Shown here: positions 35,755-43,914 of the stretch, in pieces
Numbering within the stretch: position 1 is the first letter of the stretch
Layout of the letters: each line of letters starts with the position of its first letter
The notes under the pieces: model-generated
Seen by the model: only the letters and a program-made list of their open reading frames with translations
The model's database searches: none
Told to the model about the DNA's origin: nothing
Made by a program: the position numbers and the translations under genes
Assembly: GCA_947372355.1 (NCBI GenBank)
Contig: CANBTI010000009.1
Location: 1-60,249 of the forward strand
DNA length: 60,249 nucleotides
Direction: 5' to 3'
Source of the DNA: Bdellovibrionales bacterium
GTDB lineage: Bacteria; Bdellovibrionota; UBA1018; CAIMNF01

Positions 35755-36325
35755 GAGATTTCTCCTTTCCTGTATTTACTTTACCATAAGCCATCAACTC
35801 TGAAAGCCTAGAAGATTTATCATTTTTCAAACTAGACAAAATTTTCCCAGCTTTAACACTAGTAAGACGGGAAAGTGCCATCACTGCCAACTCTTCATCT
35901 ACGCCGCCAATTACATTCGCTGCAGATTTAGGTGACATGGTTTCAAGTGTCTCGATTAATTTTGAAACTTTTTCTTCATTTGAAGCCAGTTCTTTAGCTT
36001 TTGTGGATTGAATTTCACCTTGACGTAACTCAAGTTTATTCATCTCTTCTTTAATAGCTACTTGTTGCGCTGCTAGTTCTTTTTCTTTTTCCGCTAATGA
36101 CTCTTCTTTTTGTTTAATCTTTTTTTCACGATTCTCTAAATCTTTTATCACTTCTTCAGACGCAAGACACTCTGATGCAGCAACCGATGCAGCAGGAGAA
36201 AGTTTTTCTACTGACAAATCTTTTGATTCTTCTTTAGAAGGAGCTTTATCTTCAGCAATACCAATTGCAAATGGAACTGAAGCAAAAAGGACTAATGCCA
36301 AGAATGGAAGCATTTTATTCATCAT
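35717..36325 (-). CDS. MotE-like secreted coiled-coil protein
   Basis: The 202-residue protein has an N-terminal signal/anchor (MLPFLALVLFASVPFAIGIA), a Glu/Lys coiled coil at about 65-125 and a C-terminal MgtE-N-like helical domain (LETMSPKSAANVIGGVDEEL). This is the architecture of MotE, the periplasmic chaperone of stator protein MotC in rhizobia, and of similar proteins beside fliJ in many flagellar operons. No motC is seen here, so the exact role is open. The ATG overlaps the fliJ stop. Confidence 0.82.
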   Translation of the reverse strand: MMNKMLPFLALVLFASVPFAIGIAEDKAPSKEESKDLSVEKLSPAASVAASECLASEEVIKDLENREKKIKQKEESLAEKEKELAAQQVAIKEEMNKLELRQGEIQSTKAKELASNEEKVSKLIETLETMSPKSAANVIGGVDEELAVMALSRLTSVKAGKILSSLKNDKSSRLSELMAYGKVNTGKEKSHGESTERNPASK

Positions 36326-36795
36326 GCTATTTCTTCCTCGCCATCAATGGGTCCGTGATTTAAGCGAGCTCGCATGGTAATCAAATCATCCAATTGTTTT
36401 TGCTCTAATCTATTTTGTTCAATCTTAAATTCTGTCATCGCTTTTTCTTTCAAGCGATCAATCATCATTCTTTCACGACGAGCATTGATATATTTTCTCA
36501 TGTCTTGCTCTAAAAAACGACGAGCACGAATGATTTCTTGGTCTGCACGAATAATGTTTTGTTTTAGTCCTACGATATACTCTTCTAAAAGACGAATATC
36601 GTTGATGCTTGCATCCATACTTACTAATTCATTTTTACGAACGAAACTATCTTGTTTCTTTGTGATTAGATTTTTTTTATTCGTAATTTTTTCTTGGTAT
36701 TTACTTTGAGAAACAGAGAGTTCCTCAAGCATTTTCTGCTCTTTTTGTACTCTTACTTTTTCTACCGTTTGCAGTTGAAATTGAAATTTAGCCAT
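36322..36795 (-). CDS. fliJ: Flagellar export chaperone FliJ
   Basis: Stalk-like coiled-coil protein of the export ATPase. The 157-residue protein begins MAKFQFQLQTVEKVRVQKEQ, typical of FliJ, and is almost wholly charged alpha-helix. It follows fliI by 55 bases and overlaps the MotE-like gene by four. Confidence 0.92.
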   Translation of the reverse strand: MAKFQFQLQTVEKVRVQKEQKMLEELSVSQSKYQEKITNKKNLITKKQDSFVRKNELVSMDASINDIRLLEEYIVGLKQNIIRADQEIIRARRFLEQDMRKYINARRERMMIDRLKEKAMTEFKIEQNRLEQKQLDDLITMRARLNHGPIDGEEEIA

Positions 36796-36850
36796 ACCTG
36801 TATTTAATTATTAAATAATTTTTGTTAAATATCTAGACTGAAAAGATTGC

Positions 36851-38227
36851 CTACTTCTTAGTATTTGCCTGGGCAAAAGCTTCCCCAGAACGAACGATTG
36901 AATGCAGTAACCCTTCACTATCATTATAGGTAGTTGCATCATCTGTTTTTTGACGTAAATACGAAACGATTCGATCATACACCGAAATCGCCTGATCAAT
37001 TCGTGGATTAGATCCTTTGGCATAAGCTCCGATATTAATTAAATCTTCTGCTTGCTTATAAACAGCCAACCATTCTTTCACTTGACCTGCCCAACTTTGA
37101 TGCTCTTTTGAGGTCACTGAATTCATCACACGAGAAGCACTCGCCAAAATATCAATCGCAGGAAAGTGATTTTGCTGTGCCAGTTTTCTAGAAAGAACAA
37201 TATGCCCATCCAAAATAGACCTCGCTGCATCTGCAATGGGCTCATCCATATCATCACCATCTACTAAAACCGTATATAAACCAGTAATACTTTTTCCGTT
37301 TGAGCCTGTTCCTGCTCGTTCTAGCAATCTTGGCAAAGCAGCAAATACACTTGGGGTATATCCCTTAGAAGCGGGCGGCTCACCCAAAGATAAACCGATT
37401 TCTCGTTGAGCCATACAAAAGCGAGTTACGGAATCCATCATCAGTAATACATCTTTTTCTTGATCTCGAAAATACTCAGCAATCGTTGCTCCTAAGAAGG
37501 ATGCACGTGTGCGTAGAAGTGCAGAACTATCGGAAGTAGCAACAATCACTACCGATCTCTTCAATCCTTCTTCACCCAAATCACGCTCAATAAACTCTCT
37601 TACTTCACGACCACGCTCACCGATTAAGGCAATCACATTGATATCAGCTGTAGTATTTCTAGCCATCATTCCAAGTAAAACTGATTTACCCACACCTGAG
37701 CCGGCCATAATTCCCATCCGTTGGCCTTTCCCACAAGTGAGTAAACCATTAATCGCACGAACACCAAGATCAAGTGGCTCCTCAATCACAGTGCGACTCA
37801 AAGGATCAGCAGGTTTACTATAAAGTGATCGATGTTCGGTTGGGAAATCACTAGAATAAAGAGGCCCTTTACCATCGATTGGTTGCCCTCTTCCATCAAT
37901 CACTCTCCCCAATAAACTCTCAGACAATAAAAAATTAGAAGCGCGAGACTTTAATCTCACCACACTATTATGATTAATTCCGCTCACTTCATCATAAGGC
38001 ATGAGATAAACCCGTTTATCTTTAAAACCTACGACTTCGGCTTCAATAGGAATTGAAAACGGATCGTGTTCGTTTAGAACAATTTCACAAATACTGCCAA
38101 TACTTCCGCCAGGTAAGTAAGCTTCGTAAAGTAAACCTAATGTTTTAGTAATTTTTCCAGCTTCATCATAAAGTAAATTTTGCGAAAGTCGCTCACCATA
38201 CTTTTGCTGGGAAATTTGGTAGGTCAT
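36851..38227 (-). CDS. fliI: Flagellar export ATPase FliI
   Basis: Hexameric F1-like ATPase that energises flagellar export. The 458-residue protein contains Walker A AGSGVGKS near 174, the T3SS ATPase segment ERGREVREFIERDLGEEGL, Walker B DVLLMMDSVTRFC and PPASKGYTPSVFAALPRLLE. Length and motifs are normal. Its ATG overlaps the fliH stop by four bases. Confidence 0.97.
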   Translation of the reverse strand: MTYQISQQKYGERLSQNLLYDEAGKITKTLGLLYEAYLPGGSIGSICEIVLNEHDPFSIPIEAEVVGFKDKRVYLMPYDEVSGINHNSVVRLKSRASNFLLSESLLGRVIDGRGQPIDGKGPLYSSDFPTEHRSLYSKPADPLSRTVIEEPLDLGVRAINGLLTCGKGQRMGIMAGSGVGKSVLLGMMARNTTADINVIALIGERGREVREFIERDLGEEGLKRSVVIVATSDSSALLRTRASFLGATIAEYFRDQEKDVLLMMDSVTRFCMAQREIGLSLGEPPASKGYTPSVFAALPRLLERAGTGSNGKSITGLYTVLVDGDDMDEPIADAARSILDGHIVLSRKLAQQNHFPAIDILASASRVMNSVTSKEHQSWAGQVKEWLAVYKQAEDLINIGAYAKGSNPRIDQAISVYDRIVSYLRQKTDDATTYNDSEGLLHSIVRSGEAFAQANTKK

Positions 38228-39018
38228 TGTTCACCCAATGATTTATTAATCAGCTCAAGTTGCGTATCTACACTTGCATTGATTCGAGCAAGATCAGTTT
38301 CTACTTTACATCCACCATGAGTAAATTCATCAGAAACATCAATTTGTATGTTTTTTAAATCTGAAAATTGAAGCTTTAAATATTCACGAATATTTTCAAC
38401 TTGAGTAAAATCATCACGGCCAATTTTAATTTTAACATGATCTTTTGCGCCGATTTTTTCAACTAAGAGTGAACAAAGTGATTTTACATAATTTGGATCA
38501 GCTTTCACTTCTTTCAAGGTTACTTGTCTAGCAACTTGAAAAACCAATTGAACTAAAAATTGTTCATTGGCGTGATAAATCTCATTTTTTGAGTTTTCGA
38601 AATCATTTAAGATTGCTAAGAAACGATCAAAAACAGGCTTAGATTGAGCTTGAAACTCCTCAATCGCACTTGCCGAACCTTCGAGTTTACCTTGCTCAAA
38701 TCCTTGTGATCTCGCTTCTTCACTTAATTCTAGAATTCTTCTCTCTACCTCTTCAGAAATTTTACCTTCAAGGTTTCGATTTTCTTCACTTTCTATTCCT
38801 AAGGATTTTCGTGCTGCAGGATGCAAATTAAACCTTTTGTCAGCATTCGCATCATTAGCGGCGAGAACTCCAAATTGTTTTTTTGTTTTTTCATAAGAAT
38901 GAACCACTTCACCATTCAGTGATCGAGGAGTAAACGTTTTTACTTCTACATAGGGGGCATCATCTTGCTTAGGTGCTCCTAAAGGTAAACTCGATTTTTC
39001 CTGCTTGAAATGATTCAT
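38224..39018 (-). CDS. fliH: Flagellar export regulator FliH
   Basis: Peripheral-stalk protein that binds FliI and holds it at the export gate. The 264-residue protein has the FliH pattern: a disordered N-terminus, a helical segment with EQGKLEGSASAIEEFQAQ, and the C-terminal FliH/V-ATPase E-like domain (LVFQVARQVTLKEVKADPNY, DEFTHGGCKVETD). AAGGAAAAT ribosome site before the ATG. Confidence 0.93.
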   Translation of the reverse strand: MNHFKQEKSSLPLGAPKQDDAPYVEVKTFTPRSLNGEVVHSYEKTKKQFGVLAANDANADKRFNLHPAARKSLGIESEENRNLEGKISEEVERRILELSEEARSQGFEQGKLEGSASAIEEFQAQSKPVFDRFLAILNDFENSKNEIYHANEQFLVQLVFQVARQVTLKEVKADPNYVKSLCSLLVEKIGAKDHVKIKIGRDDFTQVENIREYLKLQFSDLKNIQIDVSDEFTHGGCKVETDLARINASVDTQLELINKSLGEQ

Positions 39019-39033
39019 CTATTTTCCTTACTA

Positions 39034-40056
39034 TTAAACGAGAGCATCTTCTCCACCACCACGACTGATGATAATTTTACCTTCCGCTTCAAGACGTTTA
39101 GCTACGTTTACAATTTCTTGCTGAGCTACCTCTACGTCTGATAAACGCACAGGAGGCATCGCTGCTAAATCTTCCTTCAACAAATCAGCTGCACGTTTGG
39201 AAATGTTTTTAAAGATTTTAACCTTGATATCTTCTGGTGCAGTTTTAAGAGCAACCGTAAGTTTATCATTTGGAACCTCTTTCAGTAGAGTTTGCATTCC
39301 TCGATCATCAATAAACACGATGTCTTCAAACACGAACATCAAGCGGCGAATCTCTTCAGCCAACTGAGGATCACGTTCTTCCACACGAGCCATAATACTT
39401 TGCTCGGTGTTTTTATCCATGATATTCAACATTTCAGCGATTGGAGAAACACCACCCAATTGTTGAGTGTCGATTGAACCCAATGTAGCCAATTCTTGTT
39501 TTAAGATTTCATCCACTTGCGCAAGTAATGATGGAGAAATGAAGTCTAAGTTTGCAATTCTGAGAACCACTTCAGTTTGAACAGGCTCAGGTAATTTTTT
39601 AAGAACTTCACATTTTTTATCCGAAGTTAAATGGGCCAATACAACCGCAGTTGTTTGTGGATGCTCATTCACTAAGAAATTGGCAAGAGTTCTTGGATCC
39701 ACCAATTCAAGTGCTTCGAGTGATCTACCACCCTCAACCACCGCAAGCTGACCAAGAACTGTTTTCGCACGCTCTTCACCCAAGGTCTCCAAAATGAACT
39801 CTTTACCGGATGCATGTCCAAAAATTAACTGTTCTTCTTCTGAGATTTCAGCGTAAAAATCGTCTAAAACCAATTTTACAATATTAATGGGTACTTTATT
39901 CACTTGCCCCATCACCGTTACCAAACGCTTTACATCATTATCTCTTAAGCGCTTGAATATCTCTCCAGTAACACGGTTACCTAACACGTTTAGAAGGATC
40001 GCCGATCTTTCTATCCCTGTTAAATCTTCATAATTATTAACTACTAATGCACCCAT
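39034..40056 (-). CDS. fliG: Flagellar rotor protein FliG
   Basis: C-ring protein that receives torque from the stator. The 340-residue length is standard. The three FliG domains are recognisable: the N-domain (GIERSAILLNVLG), the middle EHPQ motif (NEHPQTTAVVLAHL) and the C-terminal torque helix (IVFIDDRGMQTLLKEV) with its charged residues. The start has an AAGGAG ribosome site 8 bases upstream, and it lies 24 bases after fliF. Confidence 0.97.
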   Translation of the reverse strand: MGALVVNNYEDLTGIERSAILLNVLGNRVTGEIFKRLRDNDVKRLVTVMGQVNKVPINIVKLVLDDFYAEISEEEQLIFGHASGKEFILETLGEERAKTVLGQLAVVEGGRSLEALELVDPRTLANFLVNEHPQTTAVVLAHLTSDKKCEVLKKLPEPVQTEVVLRIANLDFISPSLLAQVDEILKQELATLGSIDTQQLGGVSPIAEMLNIMDKNTEQSIMARVEERDPQLAEEIRRLMFVFEDIVFIDDRGMQTLLKEVPNDKLTVALKTAPEDIKVKIFKNISKRAADLLKEDLAAMPPVRLSDVEVAQQEIVNVAKRLEAEGKIIISRGGGEDALV

Positions 40057-40080
40057 GTTTAATCTCCTTAATCAGCAATT

Positions 40081-41787
40081 TTATCCAGCACTCGCTGATT
40101 TTGATTTATCACCAGTCGTTAATTTACTAGTATCAATTGGTTTACCCTGAACAAGCCAATCTTTTAGAATCAAAGATGCTTTATGAGGATTATTATCAAT
40201 CATGCTAGAAATTTTCTCACGAATCATTTCACCCTCAATTTTATCCGGATCCAAGCGATCTGGAATGTCTGGAATCACATCATCCAATTGTGAGAGAACA
40301 CTGCTCTTTTGAATTTTTTCTAATTCTTCAATTGTTTGAGGTAGAAAAGTATCAACACTCTCTGTGGTATTTTCGGTAATCCAACGAATGTATGGACGAA
40401 CCACGAAGAAGAAGAACAATACAATCACTAAACAAATTACCGAATAAAGAATCATTTGTTGTACATATGATTTCCATATTGATGCATTGATTACTTTTTC
40501 AGCTTCATCGAAATCGCCATGGGCAAATTCCATGTTTTTGATCTCTAATGTATCGCCACGTTTTTTATCAATTGCCAAAGTACCCATCACTAAAGATTCA
40601 AACCCTTTTAGTTGATCTGCACTCCATTGTTCATTTTTACTCTCAGTTTTTCCGTCGGCAGAAGTCGTTTTAATCGTTTTTCCATCGATTAAAACTGCTA
40701 CAGAAAGCTTCTTTAAGCCGCCAACCGGGCGTGAGGTAGTGCGAATCGTTTTTGGAATATCATAATTTACGATTTCATTACTTTTATTAGTGTTATTTTT
40801 CACCGCATTTGGAGTCACTACACCTGGCTGTTCACCCGGAGTATTTGAAACTGCGCCTGCCGGACCAGATGCCAACGGACGAGTGCCTTCCATATTTTCA
40901 GCAATTTTTTGTGAAGATTTGATGGTCGCTCCATCTTGATCAAGAATTGTTTGAGACTCTTGAATATTAGAGAAATCTAGATCAGCAGTGATCGATGCCT
41001 TCACACGGCCCTCTCCCACAACCTTGGTCAATACATCTTCCACTTTTCTTGAATACTCTTCTTCTAATTTACGCTTGTAATCACTTTGCTCACTGGTAAG
41101 TGAAACTAATGAATCATGAGAGTTTTTAGAGAGTTCTTTACCAAAAGAATCTAAAATCGCTACATCATTTGAATCCAATCCTTCAACAGCACTTGAAATC
41201 AAATGACCTATTCCGAATATTTGTTTTTCATTCAATTGAACACCGGGCTCAAGATCCAATACAACTGAAGCGGTCACTTTTTTCTGATCTTGTACGAATG
41301 CGCTTTTTTCTGGAATAGCTAAATGAATTCTAGATCTTTTCACGCCTTTGATGGTGTTGATCGATCTCATTAACTCGCCTTCTTGTGCGCGTTTTTGATT
41401 GATCTTATTCACCATACTTGTAGTTCCAAATGATTGTTTATCAAACAACTCATATCCGGAACCATTAGATTGAGGCATTCCTTGCATAGCAAGTTCCAAT
41501 CTTAAATCATTCAAATACTCTGAAGGCACCATCACCTGTTTGCCTGAAGGATCCACTTGAAATGGAATCTTCTTTTCACGAAGTAAACGCATCACATTTG
41601 CAGAGTCTTCTGCAGTCATGTTTCCATGAGTGATTGGCTGATAGTTTTGCTGGGAAGCAAAATATAACATCCCACCCACAAATAACGTGATGGCGATACC
41701 TGTGATTGCTAGAGCCATTTTCCTTGCTACAGAAAGCCCTGTTAAGAACTCTCTAATCTGCCCGGTAACTCGATTGAAAAATTCCAT
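40081..41787 (-). CDS. fliF: Flagellar MS-ring protein FliF
   Basis: Forms the inner-membrane MS ring. The 568-residue protein has two membrane helices (about 25-45 and 438-461) bracketing the periplasmic ring-building domains (RGELMRSINTI-like QEGELMRSINTIKGVKRSR). The C-terminal cytoplasmic tail that binds FliG is present (REKISSMIDNNPHKASLILK). The length is typical. Confidence 0.97.
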   Translation of the reverse strand: MEFFNRVTGQIREFLTGLSVARKMALAITGIAITLFVGGMLYFASQQNYQPITHGNMTAEDSANVMRLLREKKIPFQVDPSGKQVMVPSEYLNDLRLELAMQGMPQSNGSGYELFDKQSFGTTSMVNKINQKRAQEGELMRSINTIKGVKRSRIHLAIPEKSAFVQDQKKVTASVVLDLEPGVQLNEKQIFGIGHLISSAVEGLDSNDVAILDSFGKELSKNSHDSLVSLTSEQSDYKRKLEEEYSRKVEDVLTKVVGEGRVKASITADLDFSNIQESQTILDQDGATIKSSQKIAENMEGTRPLASGPAGAVSNTPGEQPGVVTPNAVKNNTNKSNEIVNYDIPKTIRTTSRPVGGLKKLSVAVLIDGKTIKTTSADGKTESKNEQWSADQLKGFESLVMGTLAIDKKRGDTLEIKNMEFAHGDFDEAEKVINASIWKSYVQQMILYSVICLVIVLFFFFVVRPYIRWITENTTESVDTFLPQTIEELEKIQKSSVLSQLDDVIPDIPDRLDPDKIEGEMIREKISSMIDNNPHKASLILKDWLVQGKPIDTSKLTTGDKSKSASAG

Positions 41788-41804
41788 TAACTATTCTCCT
41801 TAAA

Positions 41805-42143
41805 CTAAACCTGCATTTTCATGATTTCTTTATATGCTTCTAAAACCTTATTCCGAACTTGCATCATTGTTTTGAGCGAAAGATCGGCTTTTTGAAGTTG
41901 AAGCATTGTTTCATGAATATTTTTTGTCTTACCTGCTATTAAATCTTTTACGGATTGATCCGCCTCAATTTGATTCTGATTGGCTTCTTGCAAAGAATTT
42001 TGAAGCGCATCAAAAAAGCTAGATCCCTTAGTTTCACCGGTTGCACTTGGAGCATTCACGCCTGTGCTTTGATTCGTAAGATTAGACTGACGAAGTCCTA
42101 GATCTGGATCAATTTGCTTGAATGAAGTATTAATAGAGTTCAT
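41805..42143 (-). CDS. fliE: Flagellar MS-ring/rod adaptor FliE
   Basis: A 112-residue protein joining the MS ring to the rod. It shows the FliE C-terminal pattern (GKTKNIHETMLQLQKADLSL, then MMQVRNKVLEAYKEIMKMQV). A GGGGT-type ribosome site precedes the ATG, and nine bases separate it from flgC. Confidence 0.95.
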   Translation of the reverse strand: MNSINTSFKQIDPDLGLRQSNLTNQSTGVNAPSATGETKGSSFFDALQNSLQEANQNQIEADQSVKDLIAGKTKNIHETMLQLQKADLSLKTMMQVRNKVLEAYKEIMKMQV

Positions 42144-42152
42144 TTTTTACCC

Positions 42153-42575
42153 CTATCGCCCTAATTCCAGCGCTTTATTCGCCATTTGTGTTGCAGCCCC
42201 AATCGCAGTTACATTTGCTTCGTAAGAACGTTGAGCACTAATCATATTTGCCATTTCTTGAACCGGATTCACATTTGGCATTTCAATATATCCATCTGCA
42301 TTTGCATTTGGATCTTCAGGCTTATAAACCAATCTTTGTGGTTTAGTGTCTTCAAGTATATCAGTAACTAAAACACCTTGTGTGTTTTCATCTACTTTAT
42401 TTTGAAGAATTTCCCCAAAGCTTTCACGATCTGGAGTAGCGGTCATTTCTACATCTTTACGTTTATAACCTTGTGATTCCGCATTTGCGATATTTGAAGA
42501 AATGGTGTTCATGCGCTTCATTTGGGCATCTAAACCCGACGCACTCACTCTCATAGATGAAAAGAAATCAGCCAT
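42153..42575 (-). CDS. flgC: Flagellar proximal rod protein FlgC
   Basis: A rod subunit of 140 residues with the rod-protein N-terminus (MRVSASGLDAQMKRMNTISS, then NIANAESQGYKRKD) and the C-terminal heptad region (MISAQRSYEANVTAIGAATQ). Start and flgB stop overlap by one base. Confidence 0.96.
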   Translation of the reverse strand: MADFFSSMRVSASGLDAQMKRMNTISSNIANAESQGYKRKDVEMTATPDRESFGEILQNKVDENTQGVLVTDILEDTKPQRLVYKPEDPNANADGYIEMPNVNPVQEMANMISAQRSYEANVTAIGAATQMANKALELGR

Positions 42576-42988
42576 TATTTATTCCCTCCGCCTTCTGAAA
42601 CGCCGTATTCCAGCATTCCAATTTTTTTCCGAAGAGCTTCAATTGAAGCACTATAAAGGACTTGATTTTCCTTCATTTTTGCCATTTCACCGGCACGATC
42701 CACCGTATTTCCATCTAAGGATTCCACACCATTTGGATCATCATAAACATCTGCCTGAACTGCTTCAGCACCTTTAGAACCAAAATGTTCTTGGTCATTT
42801 GTTTCAAGTTTTACATTTTCAGTAAGATCAAGAGCATCCCTCATCGCTTGTTCAAAGTTTGAGGTTTTAGCTTTATAGCCGGGAGTATCCGCGTTGGCTA
42901 TATTGCCAGAGATAATGTTTTGATTCTCCTGACGGAGATTCAAATTCTGATTCAACGCACGAATCGTTGGATCAAAAAAACTCTTCAT
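42575..42988 (-). CDS. flgB: Flagellar proximal rod protein FlgB
   Basis: A rod subunit of 137 residues. It carries the FlgB pattern NIISGNIANADTPGYKAKTS and the C-terminal MKENQVLYSASIEALRKKIG. Its ATG overlaps the stop of the upstream regulator gene by four bases, tying its translation to the regulator. Confidence 0.96.
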   Translation of the reverse strand: MKSFFDPTIRALNQNLNLRQENQNIISGNIANADTPGYKAKTSNFEQAMRDALDLTENVKLETNDQEHFGSKGAEAVQADVYDDPNGVESLDGNTVDRAGEMAKMKENQVLYSASIEALRKKIGMLEYGVSEGGGNK

Positions 42989-43914
42989 GCATTAATCCCC
43001 ATCACACGGTATTCCGCGAGTTTATTCCGAAGAGTACGAATGGAAATTCCTAAAGCTTTTGCAGTGTGAGTGCGATTGCCTTCATGGTATTTCAATGCTT
43101 CTAAAATCACATTTCTTTCAATTTCATTGAGCGTTTTACCCGGCTTCCAATCAGGTGATTTTTCAGCGCTATTTAAAACGATCGGAGATTCTTTATTTAC
43201 GATCACTTGAATATCACGAGGTTTAATTTCACTGCCTTGACTGAGAAGAATTGCTCTTTCAACAGAACTTTCTAATTCACGAAGGTTACCAGGCCATTTT
43301 TGGGCTTTTAAGTATTGAATCGCATCTTCAGAGAAACTAGGAGTCATTCGTCCATGAATTTTTGAATGCTTTTGCGCAAATGAGTTAGAAAGTGACTCAA
43401 GATCACTCAAGCGATTTTGCAAGGATGGCACTTTTAAATTCACTACATTAAATCGATAAAATAAATCTTCTCTAAAAGATCCATCTGCAACAAGCTTGGA
43501 AAGATCTTCACTACTGGTTGCAATCCAGCGAATATCAGTTCCAGATTGAACTGCTTCATAAACTTTTTGTTGAAGCGCTAAAGATAGATTTGAAATTTCA
43601 ACAATTAAAAAAGTACCACCTAGTGCCAACTCAAGTTTCTTTTTAAATTCACTCTCAAGATTTTCACCAGCGAAATCTTTTACATTTAAAACTTCAAAAT
43701 TACGTTCACAACGAACGCTATTTTCATGAATATATTTTGCAATTGTTTTTTTGCCGGTACCAGTAGCACCTTGTATCAGAACTGTTGCACGACTTTTAGC
43801 AATTGTTCTTGATAACTGAAGAAGCTCAGAGAACTCGTGATCTGTGGAGCCTAATTCTCTTGTGTCGATAAATAAACCGCTAGGTTTTTCAAACTTATTT
43901 TCGCTTCTCAACAT
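42985..43914 (-). CDS. bEBP-like AAA+ regulator lacking the GAFTGA loop
   Basis: A 309-residue protein related to FlrC/NtrC-type activators, without a receiver domain. It has a Walker A (GATGTGKKT, near 48), arginine-finger region FREDLFYRF, sensor II KWPGNLRELE and a C-terminal Fis-type HTH (NRTHTAKALGISIRTLRNKL). Two essential features of sigma-54 activators are missing: the GAFTGA loop and its flanks are deleted (ESEFKKKLELALGGT), and Walker B reads FLIVEI instead of FLDEI. ATG 43914 is chosen for the GGAGGG ribosome site; an upstream ATG at 43941 lies deeper in the preceding gene. It heads the flgB operon. Confidence 0.82.
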   Translation of the reverse strand: MLRSENKFEKPSGLFIDTRELGSTDHEFSELLQLSRTIAKSRATVLIQGATGTGKKTIAKYIHENSVRCERNFEVLNVKDFAGENLESEFKKKLELALGGTFLIVEISNLSLALQQKVYEAVQSGTDIRWIATSSEDLSKLVADGSFREDLFYRFNVVNLKVPSLQNRLSDLESLSNSFAQKHSKIHGRMTPSFSEDAIQYLKAQKWPGNLRELESSVERAILLSQGSEIKPRDIQVIVNKESPIVLNSAEKSPDWKPGKTLNEIERNVILEALKYHEGNRTHTAKALGISIRTLRNKLAEYRVMGINA

